A stretch of DNA of 14,672 nt from Eubacteriales Family XIII. Incertae Sedis bacterium. GTDB taxonomy: Bacteria; Bacillota; Clostridia; Peptostreptococcales; Anaerovoracaceae. The stretch is from assembly GCA_031290715.1 (NCBI GenBank), contig JAITNA010000206.1, forward strand, positions 1-14,672. The letters are read 5' to 3'. A program made the position numbers and the translations under genes. Under the pieces are notes generated by a model. The model saw only the letters and a list, made by a program, of their open reading frames with translations. It made no database searches and was not told the DNA's origin. This document shows positions 14,571 through 14,672 of the stretch, piece after piece (the first letter of the stretch is position 1; every line of letters starts with the position of its first letter).

Positions 14571-14672
14571 CTGCTAAAATACTGTCATTCCCGCGAATGC
14601 GGGAATCCAGGGTATGGCTAATCACTGGATTCTCGGGACGCTTCGCGCCCAAGAATGACATTATTTTAGCTG
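14571..14672. repeat. Composite palindromic element with terminal inverted repeats
   Basis: The outer 20 bases, 14571-14590 and 14653-14672, are inverted repeats matching at 18 of 20 positions. The left half has a perfect hairpin, ATTCCCGC (14587-14594) and GCGGGAAT (14599-14606), loop GAAT. The right half (14623-14660) is a copy of the gyrB-gyrA repeat: CACTGGATTCTCGGG, a CGC-TTC-GCG core, then CCCAAGAATGACA. Inner GAATCCAG (14603-14610) and CTGGATTC (14625-14632) are also exact reverse complements, so two units stand head to head. The element may continue past the window. It could be non-autonomous mobile, REP-like, or act as a transcript hairpin. Confidence 0.8.

Overview
The window looks like chromosomal housekeeping DNA of a GC-rich member of the Firmicutes, probably class Clostridia. 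Evidence seen: gyrB-gyrA in tandem, GGAGG-type ribosome binding sites before most genes, a SigB-type partner-switching module, and a complete GatCAB amidotransferase. From memory, rsbV-rsbW-sigB lying just downstream of gyrA resembles the origin-proximal region of Clostridioides difficile and relatives. The genus cannot be named from this sequence. No tRNA, rRNA, CRISPR array, prophage or transposase gene was seen.

Layout. Bases 1-156 are a leader region with a long imperfect palindrome. A run of nine plus-strand genes follows: gyrB, gyrA, rsbV, rsbW, sigB, trpS, gatC, gatA and a single ORF joining gatB to aspS. Gaps inside the run are short (a 4-base overlap to 87 bases), so extensive cotranscription is likely. 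The two largest gaps hold repeats: a palindromic repeat unit between gyrB and gyrA, and a 9-nt/15-nt tandem repeat between sigB and trpS. On the minus strand plsC and a PAP2-family phosphatase overlap by 8 bases; the PAP2 gene converges on the gatB-aspS ORF with only 13 bases between the stop codons. Bases 14417-14672 hold the plsC upstream region and a second, composite copy of the palindromic repeat with near-perfect terminal inverted repeats that reach the window edge.

How the genes work together. Gyrase controls supercoiling. RsbV/RsbW/SigB form an anti-anti-sigma/anti-sigma/sigma switch, but the phosphatase needed to activate RsbV is not in the window. TrpRS and the Gat/AspRS genes supply Trp-tRNA and, by the indirect route, Asn-tRNA(Asn) and/or Gln-tRNA(Gln). 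The most notable object is the 1164-residue protein that fuses a full-length GatB to a full-length AspRS through a linker of about 100 Gly/Ala-rich residues. Its AspRS half carries the His-Gly-Gly signature of non-discriminating AspRS. That makes it a candidate covalent Asn-transamidosome, with the enzyme that mischarges tRNA(Asn) tethered to the enzyme that corrects it. Low-complexity Gly/Ala expansions also occur in the partner GatA. PlsC and PAP2 act in membrane phospholipid metabolism.
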